A stretch of DNA of 64,000 nucleotides from Prochlorococcus marinus XMU1411. GTDB lineage: Bacteria > Cyanobacteriota > Cyanobacteriia > PCC-6307 > Cyanobiaceae. The stretch is from positions 558,001 through 622,000 of the forward strand of contig NZ_JAAORI010000003.1 in assembly GCF_017696075.1 (NCBI RefSeq), written 5' to 3'. The notes beneath the pieces were generated by a model. The model worked only from the letters and a program-made list of their open reading frames with translations. It was not told where the DNA came from and did no database searches. The position numbers and the translations under genes are program-made. Of the stretch, positions 17,972-25,794 are shown in pieces (positions within the stretch are counted from its first letter, which is position 1; each line of letters starts with the position of its first letter).

Positions 17972-18124
17972 ATGCATATTTTATTATTTCCTGTCGGATT
18001 TATTCTTTGGTATCTAGCTTATGAAGCAAAACCCATCATTAATGATGAAGTAACACTTAATTGGGAAGAAAAAAATACAATTAAAAGAAATAAACTTTTA
18101 AATATAATCAACGAACGCTTTTAA
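17972..18124 (+). CDS. Small membrane-anchored protein (50 aa)
   Basis: A 50-residue frame from ATG 17972. The N-terminus is hydrophobic and aromatic (ILLFPVGFILWYLAYEA, about residues 3-19), followed by a charged tail (NWEEKNTIKRNK). It is divergent from the RHH gene and shares its control region, so it could be co-regulated by the AGTGT sites. It ends overlapping the stop of the facing gene by 4 bases. No family recognised. Confidence 0.55.
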   Translation: MHILLFPVGFILWYLAYEAKPIINDEVTLNWEEKNTIKRNKLLNIINERF

Positions 18125-18300
18125 AATTTACTGTTAATCGATTTTGACCATTCCTTGTGTTTACTATCTAGATCTGAGATTAACTGTTTTTGATAAATAA
18201 ATTTTAGTTGATTTTCGTTAAGTGATTTTTTTGTGATAATCATCTCCTTAGAAAAAAAATAAGGAGTGTTAGAACTACTAATTTTTTTTTTGACTTCCAT
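18121..18300 (-). CDS. Small soluble protein (59 aa), unknown function
   Basis: A 59-residue frame from ATG 18300. An internal ATG (18243) would give 40 residues, but it sits directly against an AAGGAG sequence with no spacing, so the longer start is preferred. The sequence (NTPYFFSKEMIITKKSL; KHKEWSKSINSKF) is basic and has no membrane segment. It converges with the preceding 50-residue gene. Confidence 0.5.
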   Translation of the reverse strand: MEVKKKISSSNTPYFFSKEMIITKKSLNENQLKFIYQKQLISDLDSKHKEWSKSINSKF

Positions 18301-18462
18301 ATAATTAATTAATCTATTTTTTTTATATGACTTAAAAGGTTATAGTCTCAATATTTTTATATTCTTTTTATATTTCCTTCATATGTGTTTTTAGCACGTT
18401 TGTAAAAAATATTAGTTTATTAAATAATAAAGGGTATATTTAAACAAAATATATCTTTTATC

Positions 18463-18636
18463 ATGAATCTAAAGGAGAGAGGGATTACTGTTGGAGATTT
18501 ACTAATAATACTAATAATAATAATCACTTCTACAATATTAATTAAATCATTTAGCAAAGATAAGCAAACAACACTTAATTATAGTAATCAAGATCAAGTT
18601 TCTTATAAGAAAAATTACTATCAAAAATTTATTTGA
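18463..18636 (+). CDS. Small single-span membrane protein (57 aa)
   Basis: A 57-residue frame from ATG 18463. A short charged start (MNLKERG) precedes a hydrophobic segment of mostly Leu/Ile (about residues 12-27, DLLIILIIIITSTILI) and a basic, Tyr/Gln-rich tail. The N-terminus resembles that of a pilin-like prepeptide, but no GFTLIE cleavage motif is present, so that reading is not supported. Function unknown. Confidence 0.55.
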   Translation: MNLKERGITVGDLLIILIIIITSTILIKSFSKDKQTTLNYSNQDQVSYKKNYYQKFI

Positions 18637-18755
18637 ATAGCTTATATAAATTACTTATAAAACTCTTAATTAATTCAATTAACTACTAAGTATCTCTTAT
18701 GTAAATTTCAAGAATTAATAATTATCAAACAATCGGTTTATGTATTTTAAATATT

Positions 18756-18923
18756 TTAATGGAATGATTTAGAACATTCCCATTTCAAGTTATCCTTTAA
18801 ATCATTGATATCATTTGATATTGAAACTAAATTCACCATCTGAAGAATTTGACTTTTATTTAGCCTATTAATAATAATAAGTTTATTAAGCATTTCTAAA
18901 ACAGATTTATCATTAATATTCAT
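18756..18923 (-). CDS. Small soluble helical protein (55 aa)
   Basis: A 55-residue frame from ATG 18923 with helix-forming segments (SVLEMLNKLIIINRL; DINDLKDNLKWECSKSF) and no membrane segment. Composition is coding-like. No recognised family. It is isolated, with non-coding sequence on both sides. Confidence 0.45.
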   Translation of the reverse strand: MNINDKSVLEMLNKLIIINRLNKSQILQMVNLVSISNDINDLKDNLKWECSKSFH

Positions 18924-19122
18924 TGTTTGTATAAAAAACTATGATCCTTCAATTCAATTACTTTATCTTAAAATTATAAAAATTTCTTTTTAAATTTCAT
19001 TATATATTTAACGCTAAATATAAAAAATATTTATAAAATCATCAAAAATAAAACTGTTACTTATAAGAAAAAATCTTAAGCTCACTTTCTTTTAAATTCG
19101 TTTATTGTAAAAAGAAAAAAAA
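18924..19122. other. AT-rich spacer
   Basis: No gene seen on either strand. It probably holds the promoters of the flanking divergent small genes; no consensus boxes stand out. Confidence 0.4.
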
Positions 19123-19293
19123 ATGAACAAAAACTCCAAGAAAGAATACCTTAATAGAGATGAAGTTAATGAAATGATTGAATCAGCTTTAAGGAGACAT
19201 AATAGAAGATCTACAATAATATCAAGCGTACTTGGCTGGATACTAATAGGAGGTTATTCGTTTGGACTTTTTCAAGCAGTTCAGAATGTCTAA
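19123..19293 (+). CDS. Small single-span membrane protein (56 aa)
   Basis: A 56-residue frame from ATG 19123. A charged cytoplasmic-type N-terminus (KNSKKEYLNRDEVNEMIE; RRHNRRS) is followed by a transmembrane segment (about residues 33-51, IISSVLGWILIGGYSFGLF) and a short tail. The many positive charges before the span predict the N-terminus inside. No named family recognised. Confidence 0.6.
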   Translation: MNKNSKKEYLNRDEVNEMIESALRRHNRRSTIISSVLGWILIGGYSFGLFQAVQNV

Positions 19294-19356
19294 TTAATCT
19301 TTTCTTTAAAGAAGAACTTGCTAGATGATAAATTAATATAAGACTAAGTATTTATT

Positions 19357-19578
19357 ATGAGGGAATATATTGAGGCAAATCTTACAGTGATAAGAAAATA
19401 TTTAAAAAAACGAAAAAAGTATACATCAAAATTAAATAATGCTTCGATAATGGAAGAATTCAAAGAATGGATCAAAGATCCATTATCTGAGACAGAATCA
19501 ATTTGGACTTTACCTGACTTAACGAGAAATGAAAGACTAAAAAATTTTTGTCGCTCAATTAAGAAGGAAATAAGATGA
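19357..19578 (+). CDS. Small basic protein (73 aa), unknown function
   Basis: A 73-residue, highly basic protein (IRKYLKKRKKYTSKL) with a C-terminal segment WTLPDLTRNERLKNFCRSIK. No membrane segment. Lysine-rich small proteins of this type occur in Prochlorococcus variable regions, and I know no function. Nucleic-acid binding is possible from charge alone. Confidence 0.6.
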   Translation: MREYIEANLTVIRKYLKKRKKYTSKLNNASIMEEFKEWIKDPLSETESIWTLPDLTRNERLKNFCRSIKKEIR

Positions 19579-19582
19579 GTTT

Positions 19583-19741
19583 TTAACTACCAAGTTGTAT
19601 ATGATTTACCTTTAAGTAAAAATAACCCGCAAATCCAACTATATTCAAAATCACAACGAAAATCCAAGCTCCTATTGGCTGATTAGAATCAAATTTTTTT
19701 ATTTTAACTTTTTCCTTTAATCTTTCAATATATTTAGCCAT
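19583..19741 (-). CDS. Small single-span membrane protein (52 aa)
   Basis: A 52-residue frame from ATG 19741. A basic N-terminus (AKYIERLKEKVKIKK) precedes a transmembrane segment (about residues 24-43, GAWIFVVILNIVGFAGYFYL). The arrangement resembles single-helix membrane proteins associated with thylakoid complexes, but there is no chlorophyll-binding ExxNGRxAM motif, so it is not a high-light-inducible protein. Converges with the 73-residue gene. Confidence 0.58.
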   Translation of the reverse strand: MAKYIERLKEKVKIKKFDSNQPIGAWIFVVILNIVGFAGYFYLKVNHIQLGS

Positions 19742-20045
19742 AATTAAAAATATTAAAAAAGAATATTTCTAATTATAGAGAGTTAAATTTTAAGGAATCT
19801 TAAATAAAATAAAATTTCTCTTAATTCGAATTTTTATTGTCAAGCCTTTTAATTGGATATTTAATTAACTCCTTTTTGAGATTTTTTAAAAGTTTATTGT
19901 GATTCAAAATTGTAAATTTCCTAGTAAAAGAATAGTGCCATTTCATTGAATTAAAAAAAAACTTGCTAATTCATTATCAATAAAATTATAATGCTTATTA
20001 CGGTCATTCAGACCATACATAATTTAAATAAGGACAAATTTTTTC
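19742..20045. other. Non-coding region upstream of the peroxiredoxin gene
   Basis: No gene found on either strand. The right part carries a good sigma-70-type promoter, described separately. The left part is AT-rich without evident structure. Confidence 0.55.
19963..19992 (+). promoter_or_regulatory. Predicted sigma-70-type promoter of the peroxiredoxin gene
   Basis: TTGCTA (19963-19968) and a perfect TATAAT (19987-19992) are separated by 18 bases. The predicted transcript would have a 5' leader of roughly 45 bases before the ATG at 20046. Confidence 0.65.
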
Positions 20046-20630
20046 ATGAGCTTAAGAGTTGGCCAAGAAGCACCAGATTTTAGTGCTACAGCAGTATATG
20101 ATCAAGAGTTTAAGGAGATTACACTTTCAGGTCTAAGAGGTAAATGGGTTGTTCTATTCTTTTACCCACTAGATTTTACATTTGTATGTCCAACAGAAAT
20201 CACTGCATTTAGTGATAGATACCAAGATTTCTCGGCACTTAATACGGAAATACTTGGGGTATCAGTTGATAGCAAACACTGTCATTTGGCTTGGATACAA
20301 ACCCCAAGAAATGAAGGTGGTATAGGTGATATTAACTATCCGTTAGTTTCTGACTTAAAAAGAGAAATTTGCCAGGCGTACAATGTTCTAAATGATGATG
20401 GGGAGGCTGATAGAGGTTTATTTCTTATCAATCCTGAAGGAGTAGTTATGCATACGACTGTTAACAAGGCTCCTGTAGGTAGAAATGTTGATGAAACGCT
20501 AAGGATTCTTCAAGGTTATCAATATGTTGCGGCAAACCCCGATGAAGTATGTCCAGCAAACTGGACCCCCGGGGAGAAAACAATGTTAGAGGACCCCAAA
20601 GGTAGTAAGGAATATTTTTCTGCACTATAG
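20046..20630 (+). CDS. 2-Cys peroxiredoxin
   Basis: Reduces hydrogen peroxide and alkyl hydroperoxides using thioredoxin. At 194 residues it has the typical 2-Cys length. The peroxidatic cysteine is in [10 protein letters not shown] (about residue 50), the resolving cysteine in EVCPANW (about 171). The [10 protein letters not shown] segment, linked to hyperoxidation sensitivity, and a C-terminal helix after the resolving Cys are both present. Monocistronic by context: its own promoter upstream and a strong terminator downstream. Confidence 0.96.
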   Translation: MSLRVGQEAPDFSATAVYDQEFKEITLSGLRGKWVVLFFYPLDFTFVCPTEITAFSDRYQDFSALNTEILGVSVDSKHCHLAWIQTPRNEGGIGDINYPLVSDLKREICQAYNVLNDDGEADRGLFLINPEGVVMHTTVNKAPVGRNVDETLRILQGYQYVAANPDEVCPANWTPGEKTMLEDPKGSKEYFSAL

Positions 20631-20645
20631 AAGAATTAGAAACAT

Positions 20646-21398
20646 TTAAGTAAGTATTGAGTAGTAAATAACTATAAAAAAATAAAAAATAAATATATTC
20701 AAAAAGGGGATAACATCCCCTTTTTGGGGTTTGGGCACGATCCAATCGCTCAAATTAGTTTTATATGATAAGAAGGACCACATATAAAAAGAAATTTCTA
20801 TGGCGACTAGGATAAAAATATTAATTAAATTTAAGTCATTTAAACCAAAATATCTATAAATATGAAACTGATCATCAACACTAATATTATTAATTTGAAG
20901 ATGCCAAAGATTGAGAGAAATCAAAATAAAATTCACCAATATTATTTTTTTTAACAGAAACCTAGATTTCTTAAAAATTAATAGGAAAGAAATTAAAAAT
21001 ATGAAAAGAGTTAACTGCGGAATATCCGGTTTTGGTACATTAATTCCTTCAAGAAATAAATTAAATATAAGATCAAAATTTATATATATATAATCAGCTA
21101 TTAAGTAAGAGAGAAATATTAAATTTATTGCTACTAAGAATAATAATCTTTTTCCTTTAATTATTTTTATACTATGGATTTTATCTTTTGTAAAACTATA
21201 GTATGTATAGTTTTTTAAAGAGTTTATATACACCAACGACGGACATATTGCTCCGCTCAAATAGTAAAGGATTGAATAAAAGGAAATATCATTAATATTG
21301 AGTGAATACAAATTAAACCATTGTTTTTGTACAAATGGAAGAATAAGTAAAAATAAAAGTGTTACTAATAACTTCGTTGTATTGTTTTTAATTATCAA
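20646..21398 (-). CDS. Multi-pass membrane protein, unknown function
   Basis: A 250-residue, very hydrophobic protein with about six to seven predicted transmembrane segments (for example residues 9-24, 37-58, 87-106, 130-146, 150-170, 193-212, 230-248). No transporter or enzyme motif is evident. Its 3' end runs across the peroxiredoxin terminator, so the hairpin also encodes the PQKGDVIPF segment. It lies downstream of the FtsH-like gene on the same strand with about 30 bases between, so the two may be cotranscribed. Confidence 0.75.
   Translation of the reverse strand: MIIKNNTTKLLVTLLFLLILPFVQKQWFNLYSLNINDISFYSILYYLSGAICPSLVYINSLKNYTYYSFTKDKIHSIKIIKGKRLLFLVAINLIFLSYLIADYIYINFDLIFNLFLEGINVPKPDIPQLTLFIFLISFLLIFKKSRFLLKKIILVNFILISLNLWHLQINNISVDDQFHIYRYFGLNDLNLINIFILVAIEISFYMWSFLSYKTNLSDWIVPKPQKGDVIPFLNIFIFYFFIVIYYSILT
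20701..20725 (+). terminator. Rho-independent terminator of the peroxiredoxin gene
   Basis: AAAAAGGGGAT and ATCCCCTTTTT form a perfect 11-bp stem with a 3-base loop. The flanking A and T runs make it usable in both directions. It sits 70 bases past the peroxiredoxin stop, inside the 3' coding part of the opposing membrane-protein gene. Confidence 0.85.
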
Positions 21399-21429
21399 GA
21401 AAATATTTTTTAAATTTAAAGCAATTAAA

Positions 21430-23184
21430 TCACACTTTCAACAATTTAGAAGTTGTTAATTTAAAAACTTTTTTATCTATAGTTTCTTGATTTAAAAGTA
21501 TATCAACTAATTTATCTAGTAAGACTCTATTCTTTTTCAATATTTTTATTGAATTATTTAATGAAATTTTAGAAATATTTATGATTTCATTATCTATTCT
21601 AGAACTGGTATTTTCTGCTATGAGAGGCTTTCTTCTAAATAATCCATCTCCTAAATACATTTCATTATTATCAGAATCCATTGAAATTGGACCAATAATT
21701 GAAAATCCATATTTTGTAACCATTTCCCTTACGATATTTGTCGCATAAGAGATATCATTTATGGAGCATTGTGTAATTTCGCCTTCGCCAAAAACTATCG
21801 TTTCTGCTGCTCTTCCAGCTAGAGCAATTTCAATTTTTGAAAATAATAATTTTTTTGAAATCAATCCACTAGAAATTACATCTTCGTCAGGGCATATTTT
21901 TGTATATCCTCCTATAGATCCAGATCTAGGTAAAATCGTAATTTTATCAACTGATTCAATTCCATTTCTCACAGCAGATACAATTGCTCTACCTACTTCG
22001 TTATAAGCAATAATTTTTTTCATATTAGGAGAAGTTATTAACGAGCTTCTCAGGCCAATGGTAATCTTATCAAGAGCATTTTCTATATGAAGATCACTAA
22101 TTAATTTAGATTCGTCTCTTGCACAGTGAATAGCACTTTCGTTCATCAAGTTTGCAAGATCTGCTCCCGAAAATCCAACTGTTCTAGAAGCCCAATATCC
22201 TAAGTCAACTTCGCTTGAAAGTGGTTTGGAAAGTGAGTGAACTGAAAGAATTTTTTTTCTTCCATCTAAATCTGGAAGCATTACTTCAATTTTCCTATCA
22301 AATCTACCTGGTCTTAATAATGCTGCATCCAAAATATCTGGTCTATTTGTTGCTGCTAAAACAATAATCCCAGAATTATCAGCAAAACCATCTAATTCAG
22401 TTAGAAGTTGATTAAGGGTTTGTTCTCTTTCATCATTTCCACCTCCGATTCCAGACCCTCTTTGTCTACCAATGGAATCAATTTCATCAATGAAAATTAT
22501 ACAAGGAGATTTTTCCTTAGCCTTAGAGAACAGATCACGAACTCGGCTTGCTCCAACACCAACAAAAAGTTCTACAAACTCTGATGCCGATATTGAAAGA
22601 AAAGGCACTCCTGATTCACCAGCAATTGCTTTAGCTAATAATGTTTTACCTGTTCCTGGTGGGCCTATTAGAAGAACTCCCTTAGGAACTTTTGCTCCAA
22701 GATTTTCAAATTTCTTTGGTTCTTTCAAAAATGTAATTACCTCTTTTAATTCCTCAGCAGCTTCAGGGACGCCAGCAACATCATCAAATCTCGTTTCTAC
22801 ATCATCAATAGTTACAAATTTAGCTTGTTTTTTGGTAAAACCAAAAGCTCTGGAAGCCAATTTTGATGTACTCCTCAAGATTAAGACTATAGCAAATATG
22901 AAAATCAGGAAAAGACTTATTGAAGCAAATGAATTAGCAGCTGAGGCTTCTTTTCTACTATTGTTAATAGTTAGATCTACCTTATTTTCAGTAGCCTTTT
23001 CAAGGATTAATTGATCGTTGTAAAGGATAGGTATTTTAAATTTATCGCCATTTTTATACAGAACATCAATTTCTCTCTGCCTTGGATAGAAAAATATTGA
23101 TTCTATTTTCCCCGTCTCTATATCTTCTAGAAGATCCGAATAACTTGATTTAGAATCTGAATATGAGAATTTTGATCTAAACAC
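21430..23184 (-). CDS. FtsH-like AAA ATPase lacking the protease zinc motif
   Basis: A 584-residue FtsH homologue. The AAA module is complete: Walker A GPPGTGKT (174-181), Walker B FIDEID (231-236), and the second region of homology [18 protein letters not shown] (277-294). The zinc-protease signature HEAGH is replaced by NEVGR (395-399; codons 21988-22002), so both histidine ligands are lost, although the later SIND aspartate is retained. The N-terminus begins almost at the SYSDLL segment and has only one transmembrane helix (about 86-104), so the usual first helix is missing. It resembles FtsHi-type pseudoproteases: an ATP-driven unfoldase or assembly factor is likelier than a protease. Confidence 0.9.
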   Translation of the reverse strand: MFRSKFSYSDSKSSYSDLLEDIETGKIESIFFYPRQREIDVLYKNGDKFKIPILYNDQLILEKATENKVDLTINNSRKEASAANSFASISLFLIFIFAIVLILRSTSKLASRAFGFTKKQAKFVTIDDVETRFDDVAGVPEAAEELKEVITFLKEPKKFENLGAKVPKGVLLIGPPGTGKTLLAKAIAGESGVPFLSISASEFVELFVGVGASRVRDLFSKAKEKSPCIIFIDEIDSIGRQRGSGIGGGNDEREQTLNQLLTELDGFADNSGIIVLAATNRPDILDAALLRPGRFDRKIEVMLPDLDGRKKILSVHSLSKPLSSEVDLGYWASRTVGFSGADLANLMNESAIHCARDESKLISDLHIENALDKITIGLRSSLITSPNMKKIIAYNEVGRAIVSAVRNGIESVDKITILPRSGSIGGYTKICPDEDVISSGLISKKLLFSKIEIALAGRAAETIVFGEGEITQCSINDISYATNIVREMVTKYGFSIIGPISMDSDNNEMYLGDGLFRRKPLIAENTSSRIDNEIINISKISLNNSIKILKKNRVLLDKLVDILLNQETIDKKVFKLTTSKLLKV

Positions 23185-23315
23185 TAATCTTTATAAGTGA
23201 TTAATAAAGCATATATGCTTATTTAAAAAATTGACGTATATAAACAAAATATACTCAAAAGTTTTGGAGATAACCAGTTAAAGGTTATATTATTATATGG
23301 AAATAAAGAAACAGA

Positions 23316-23486
23316 ATGGCTGTACCAAAAAAGAAAAAATCAAAGAGCAAAAGGAACCAAAGGCACGCTGTTTGGAAAGGAAAAGCAGCAATAGCAGCTC
23401 AAAAAGCTATATCTTTAGGTAAATCAGTTTTAACTGGGAAAGCTCAAGGATTTGTTTATCCTATTGAAGAAGAAGAAGAAGAGTAG
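23316..23486 (+). CDS. rpmF: 50S ribosomal protein L32
   Basis: A 56-residue L32 from ATG 23316. The N-terminal [18 protein letters not shown] is diagnostic, followed by the cyanobacterial-type Ala/Lys stretch and an acidic C-terminus of six glutamates. It lacks the cysteines of zinc-binding L32 forms. Divergent from the FtsH-like gene. Confidence 0.96.
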   Translation: MAVPKKKKSKSKRNQRHAVWKGKAAIAAQKAISLGKSVLTGKAQGFVYPIEEEEEE

Positions 23487-23489
23487 CTT

Positions 23490-23816
23490 TCAAGATCCTA
23501 ATTTAAATGCTTCAAGTATAACAGCATAAATTGCACCAATTCTTAATTTATCAACTACGGTCCATAGATAATAAAATTTTGAACTTTCGGGAGGTTTAAT
23601 TCTTATAATGATTTCAATAAAAATAATAATTATTGGGACCATTATCAACTCATTTTTACCTTCAGATATAAATTTTGTAATAAAATTTGCAAACAAAAAA
23701 TAACCTGTCAAAACAGAAATTAGACCAATAGATTTTGTTCTCCAAGTATCACTTATAAAACCAAAAAATAAATTATTTAACTGAGAGGTAATTCTTGAAA
23801 AATTAGTTTTTTGCAT
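23490..23816 (-). CDS. Ycf20-like membrane protein (DUF565)
   Basis: A 108-residue protein with two or three membrane segments (about 29-48, 57-71 and 90-105). The C-terminal block VDKLRIGAIYAVILEAFKLGS matches the plastid/cyanobacterial Ycf20 family in position and sequence. Algal Ycf20 homologues have been linked to energy-dependent quenching; the role here is inferred. It overlaps the upstream HAD gene by 14 bases and likely depends on it for translation. Confidence 0.82.
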   Translation of the reverse strand: MQKTNFSRITSQLNNLFFGFISDTWRTKSIGLISVLTGYFLFANFITKFISEGKNELIMVPIIIIFIEIIIRIKPPESSKFYYLWTVVDKLRIGAIYAVILEAFKLGS

Positions 23817-24567
23817 TACTAAAAGATACTAAATAATCACTTAGAAAGTTATAGTCAACATATGATTTTTTTAGTTTAGGGCCTTTAATTACATTTGCCA
23901 CATTATTCTGATCACCAAGACTGTCTAAAATACAATCTAATTTAATATTTTCCTCAAGAACAATTGGGATATTTGAAGGAACAAAAATTGTTGGCAAGTT
24001 AGCTGCCAAGGAAGATTTCAATCCTGGATTGGAGTCTTCAAAAACAATTGAGTTGTTTTTGTTTATACCACTTAATTGGATTGCCTTTAAATATGGTAAT
24101 GGATTTGGTTTCTTTAATTCAACGTCTTCGCTTGAAATAATAAACTCAAAAGGGTTGAAGCCATTAAAAAGACAATCAACAAGTAGATTGACTTGAATTC
24201 TTGAACTTGAAGTGACAATAAATTGTCTTACTTTTTTTCTATGTAATTCATTTATTAATCTAAAAACACCAGTTTTTAAACTAACGCAATTTTTTTTTAT
24301 AATTTCTAAATAATGAAACTGCTTTGTTTCATGAATTTTGAGAATTAAATCTTCTGAGAAATTATCATTATTAGATTTAGCGTAATAAGCAATCCTATTT
24401 TTGCCGCCATTTATATTCAGAAGTTTTATATATGTATTAGTATCCCAATTCCAATCAATCCCAAGGTCATTAAAAGCATTATTAAAAGCAGGTAAATGGG
24501 CCTCTAATTCAGTATTTGCGATGGTACCATCTAAATCCCAATAAACACCCTTCAGGTAAGTCACCAA
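23803..24567 (-). CDS. HAD-superfamily phosphatase (CbbY/beta-phosphoglucomutase-like)
   Basis: A 254-residue HAD hydrolase. Motif I is YWDLDGTIANTE (about 9-20), the lysine and motif II regions are FIVTSSSRIQ and ISSEDVELKKPNPLPY, and motif IV is VFEDSNPGLKSS. The helical cap after motif I is the CbbY/PGMB type. Substrate unknown; sugar phosphates are usual for the family. It is the first gene of a two-gene unit with the Ycf20-like protein. Confidence 0.88.
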   Translation of the reverse strand: MVTYLKGVYWDLDGTIANTELEAHLPAFNNAFNDLGIDWNWDTNTYIKLLNINGGKNRIAYYAKSNNDNFSEDLILKIHETKQFHYLEIIKKNCVSLKTGVFRLINELHRKKVRQFIVTSSSRIQVNLLVDCLFNGFNPFEFIISSEDVELKKPNPLPYLKAIQLSGINKNNSIVFEDSNPGLKSSLAANLPTIFVPSNIPIVLEENIKLDCILDSLGDQNNVANVIKGPKLKKSYVDYNFLSDYLVSFSNAKN

Positions 24568-24579
24568 AAAGAATTTCTT

Positions 24580-24657
24580 TTATTTACGATAAAATACAAG
24601 AGCAATAATTGCTGGTCCTGCTAACGCAACTACAGCCAAAGGAATAAGTGTTGCCAT
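24580..24657 (-). CDS. 25-residue membrane peptide, possibly Psb30/Ycf12-like
   Basis: A 25-residue frame from ATG 24657. Nearly all of it is one hydrophobic helix with a basic end (residues 4-22, then FYRK). The central ALAGPAII resembles the C-terminal half of photosystem II subunit Psb30 (Ycf12). This is shorter than typical Psb30 and the match is by eye only, so another minor photosystem or cytochrome b6f subunit is possible. It lies in the gap upstream of the HAD gene on the same strand. Confidence 0.55.
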   Translation of the reverse strand: MATLIPLAVVALAGPAIIALVFYRK

Positions 24658-24739
24658 GATTAATGAATATGTTTTGTGATACTATTTTTACAAATAAAAG
24701 ACGAAACTGTACTGATACGTTACAAGATTGAATTAAATT

Positions 24740-25087
24740 ATGAAATCATGGACATGTATAGAAAATTGTGGAGCTTGTTGTAAATTCGACTTGAACGAAA
24801 GAAGCGATTTGGCTAACAAACTTAACAAAGAAGATATAGCTTTGATAAATTCGATGACGGCTAAAGACGGTTGGTGTAAAAACCTGGACAGAGAAAATAA
24901 AAAATGCTTAATTTATGAAACCAGACCACATTTTTGTCGGGTAAGTGAATTTTCAACTTCATTTAAAGGATATTTAAAATCTGGTGATAAATTTTTAATA
25001 GATTGCTGCAAACAACATATTTCATCAAATTATGGATACCAAAGCAAAGAGATGAAAACTTTTAGAATTGCTGTTTCAGGAAAATGA
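24740..25087 (+). CDS. YkgJ-type CxxC cysteine-cluster protein
   Basis: A 115-residue protein with the YkgJ arrangement of conserved cysteines: CIENCGACCKF at the N-terminus (about 5-15), a middle WCKNLDRENKKCLIYETRPHFCR (in two parts, about 45-67) and a C-terminal CCKQH. These probably bind a metal or Fe-S cluster. The biochemical role of the family is not established. The stop overlaps the start of the next gene (ATGA), so it is likely coupled with the transporter pair downstream. Confidence 0.88.
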   Translation: MKSWTCIENCGACCKFDLNERSDLANKLNKEDIALINSMTAKDGWCKNLDRENKKCLIYETRPHFCRVSEFSTSFKGYLKSGDKFLIDCCKQHISSNYGYQSKEMKTFRIAVSGK

Positions 25088-25410
25088 ATAGTAAATTAGA
25101 AAAAAAAGAAAACAATCTAGAAAAAAGTTTTTTTTCAATATTTATAACGACTTTTACAACAATTTTTATTGCTGAACTTGGCGATAAAACTCAGATAGCC
25201 ACATTAATGCTTTCTGCTGAATCGGGCAGGCCAATAGTTGTTTTTCTTGGAAGTTCTCTAGCATTAATAACTTCTAGCATAGTAGGAGTTCTTATTGGTA
25301 AATGGGTATCAAAAAAAATATCTCCTAGCAAATTTGCTTTATCTACTGGTACTTTAATGATATTGATAAGTATATTTTTAACTTATGAAATATTCAAAAA
25401 TTATTATTAA
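25084..25410 (+). CDS. UPF0016/Mnx family transporter, first half-protein
   Basis: A 108-residue protein with three transmembrane segments and the family signature ELGDKTQIATLMLSAES (about 32-48). Full-length members (Mnx, Gdt1, TMEM165) contain two such modules in one chain and move manganese or calcium. In Synechocystis, Mnx exports Mn2+ from the cytoplasm. Here each module is a separate gene. The extra Lys-rich N-terminus is cytosolic. It is coupled upstream to the YkgJ gene. Confidence 0.88.
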   Translation: MNSKLEKKENNLEKSFFSIFITTFTTIFIAELGDKTQIATLMLSAESGRPIVVFLGSSLALITSSIVGVLIGKWVSKKISPSKFALSTGTLMILISIFLTYEIFKNYY

Positions 25411-25722
25411 ATGGTTTTAAGTTTATTACTATCAACATTTCTAACCGTTTTCATAGCTGAATTAGGTGACAAAACTCAACTAGCTACTTTAACTATAAGT
25501 GGCACTTCAAATAAACCATTAGCAGTTTTTCTAGGATCTTCTTCAGCACTTGTTTTTGCAAGTTTACTTGGAGCTTTAACAGGTGGTTCTATTTCAAGTT
25601 TTTTACCCGAAGTAGTCCTTAAGTCAATAGCGTCCATTACATTTTTCATCATTGGTATAAGGCTTGTTATCAATTCTTTCACCATCGAAAAAGAAGAAAA
25701 AGAAGAGAAAGAAAAAAATTAG
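25411..25722 (+). CDS. UPF0016/Mnx family transporter, second half-protein
   Basis: A 103-residue protein starting immediately after the stop of the first half. Three membrane segments and the signature ELGDKTQLATLTISGTS (about 17-33) mirror those of its partner. The C-terminus is an acidic/basic tail (EKEEKEEKEKN). The two halves are expected to form a heterodimer equivalent to one full Mnx transporter, probably in the thylakoid or plasma membrane. Confidence 0.88.
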   Translation: MVLSLLLSTFLTVFIAELGDKTQLATLTISGTSNKPLAVFLGSSSALVFASLLGALTGGSISSFLPEVVLKSIASITFFIIGIRLVINSFTIEKEEKEEKEKN

Positions 25723-25794
25723 TTTTAAGCTTGGATAATAAGGTGTAATAATAAAGTGTATACCCCTAAATAAATTTATAATTTCATTTAGATC

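Noticed and set aside
18463-18636. Type IV pilin-like reading of the 57-residue protein
   Set aside because: The hydrophobic stretch follows a short charged leader, but the glycine plus FTLxE cleavage site is lacking.
16194-20045. Search for CRISPR array, insertion sequence or prophage in the accessory patch
   Set aside because: No regularly spaced direct repeats, transposase or integrase motifs, or terminal inverted repeats were found by reading both strands.
22472-23014. 180-codon open frame on the plus strand
   Set aside because: Antisense to the AAA region of the FtsH-like gene; the composition (Ser/Ala/Asn-rich) follows from the codon usage of the real frame.
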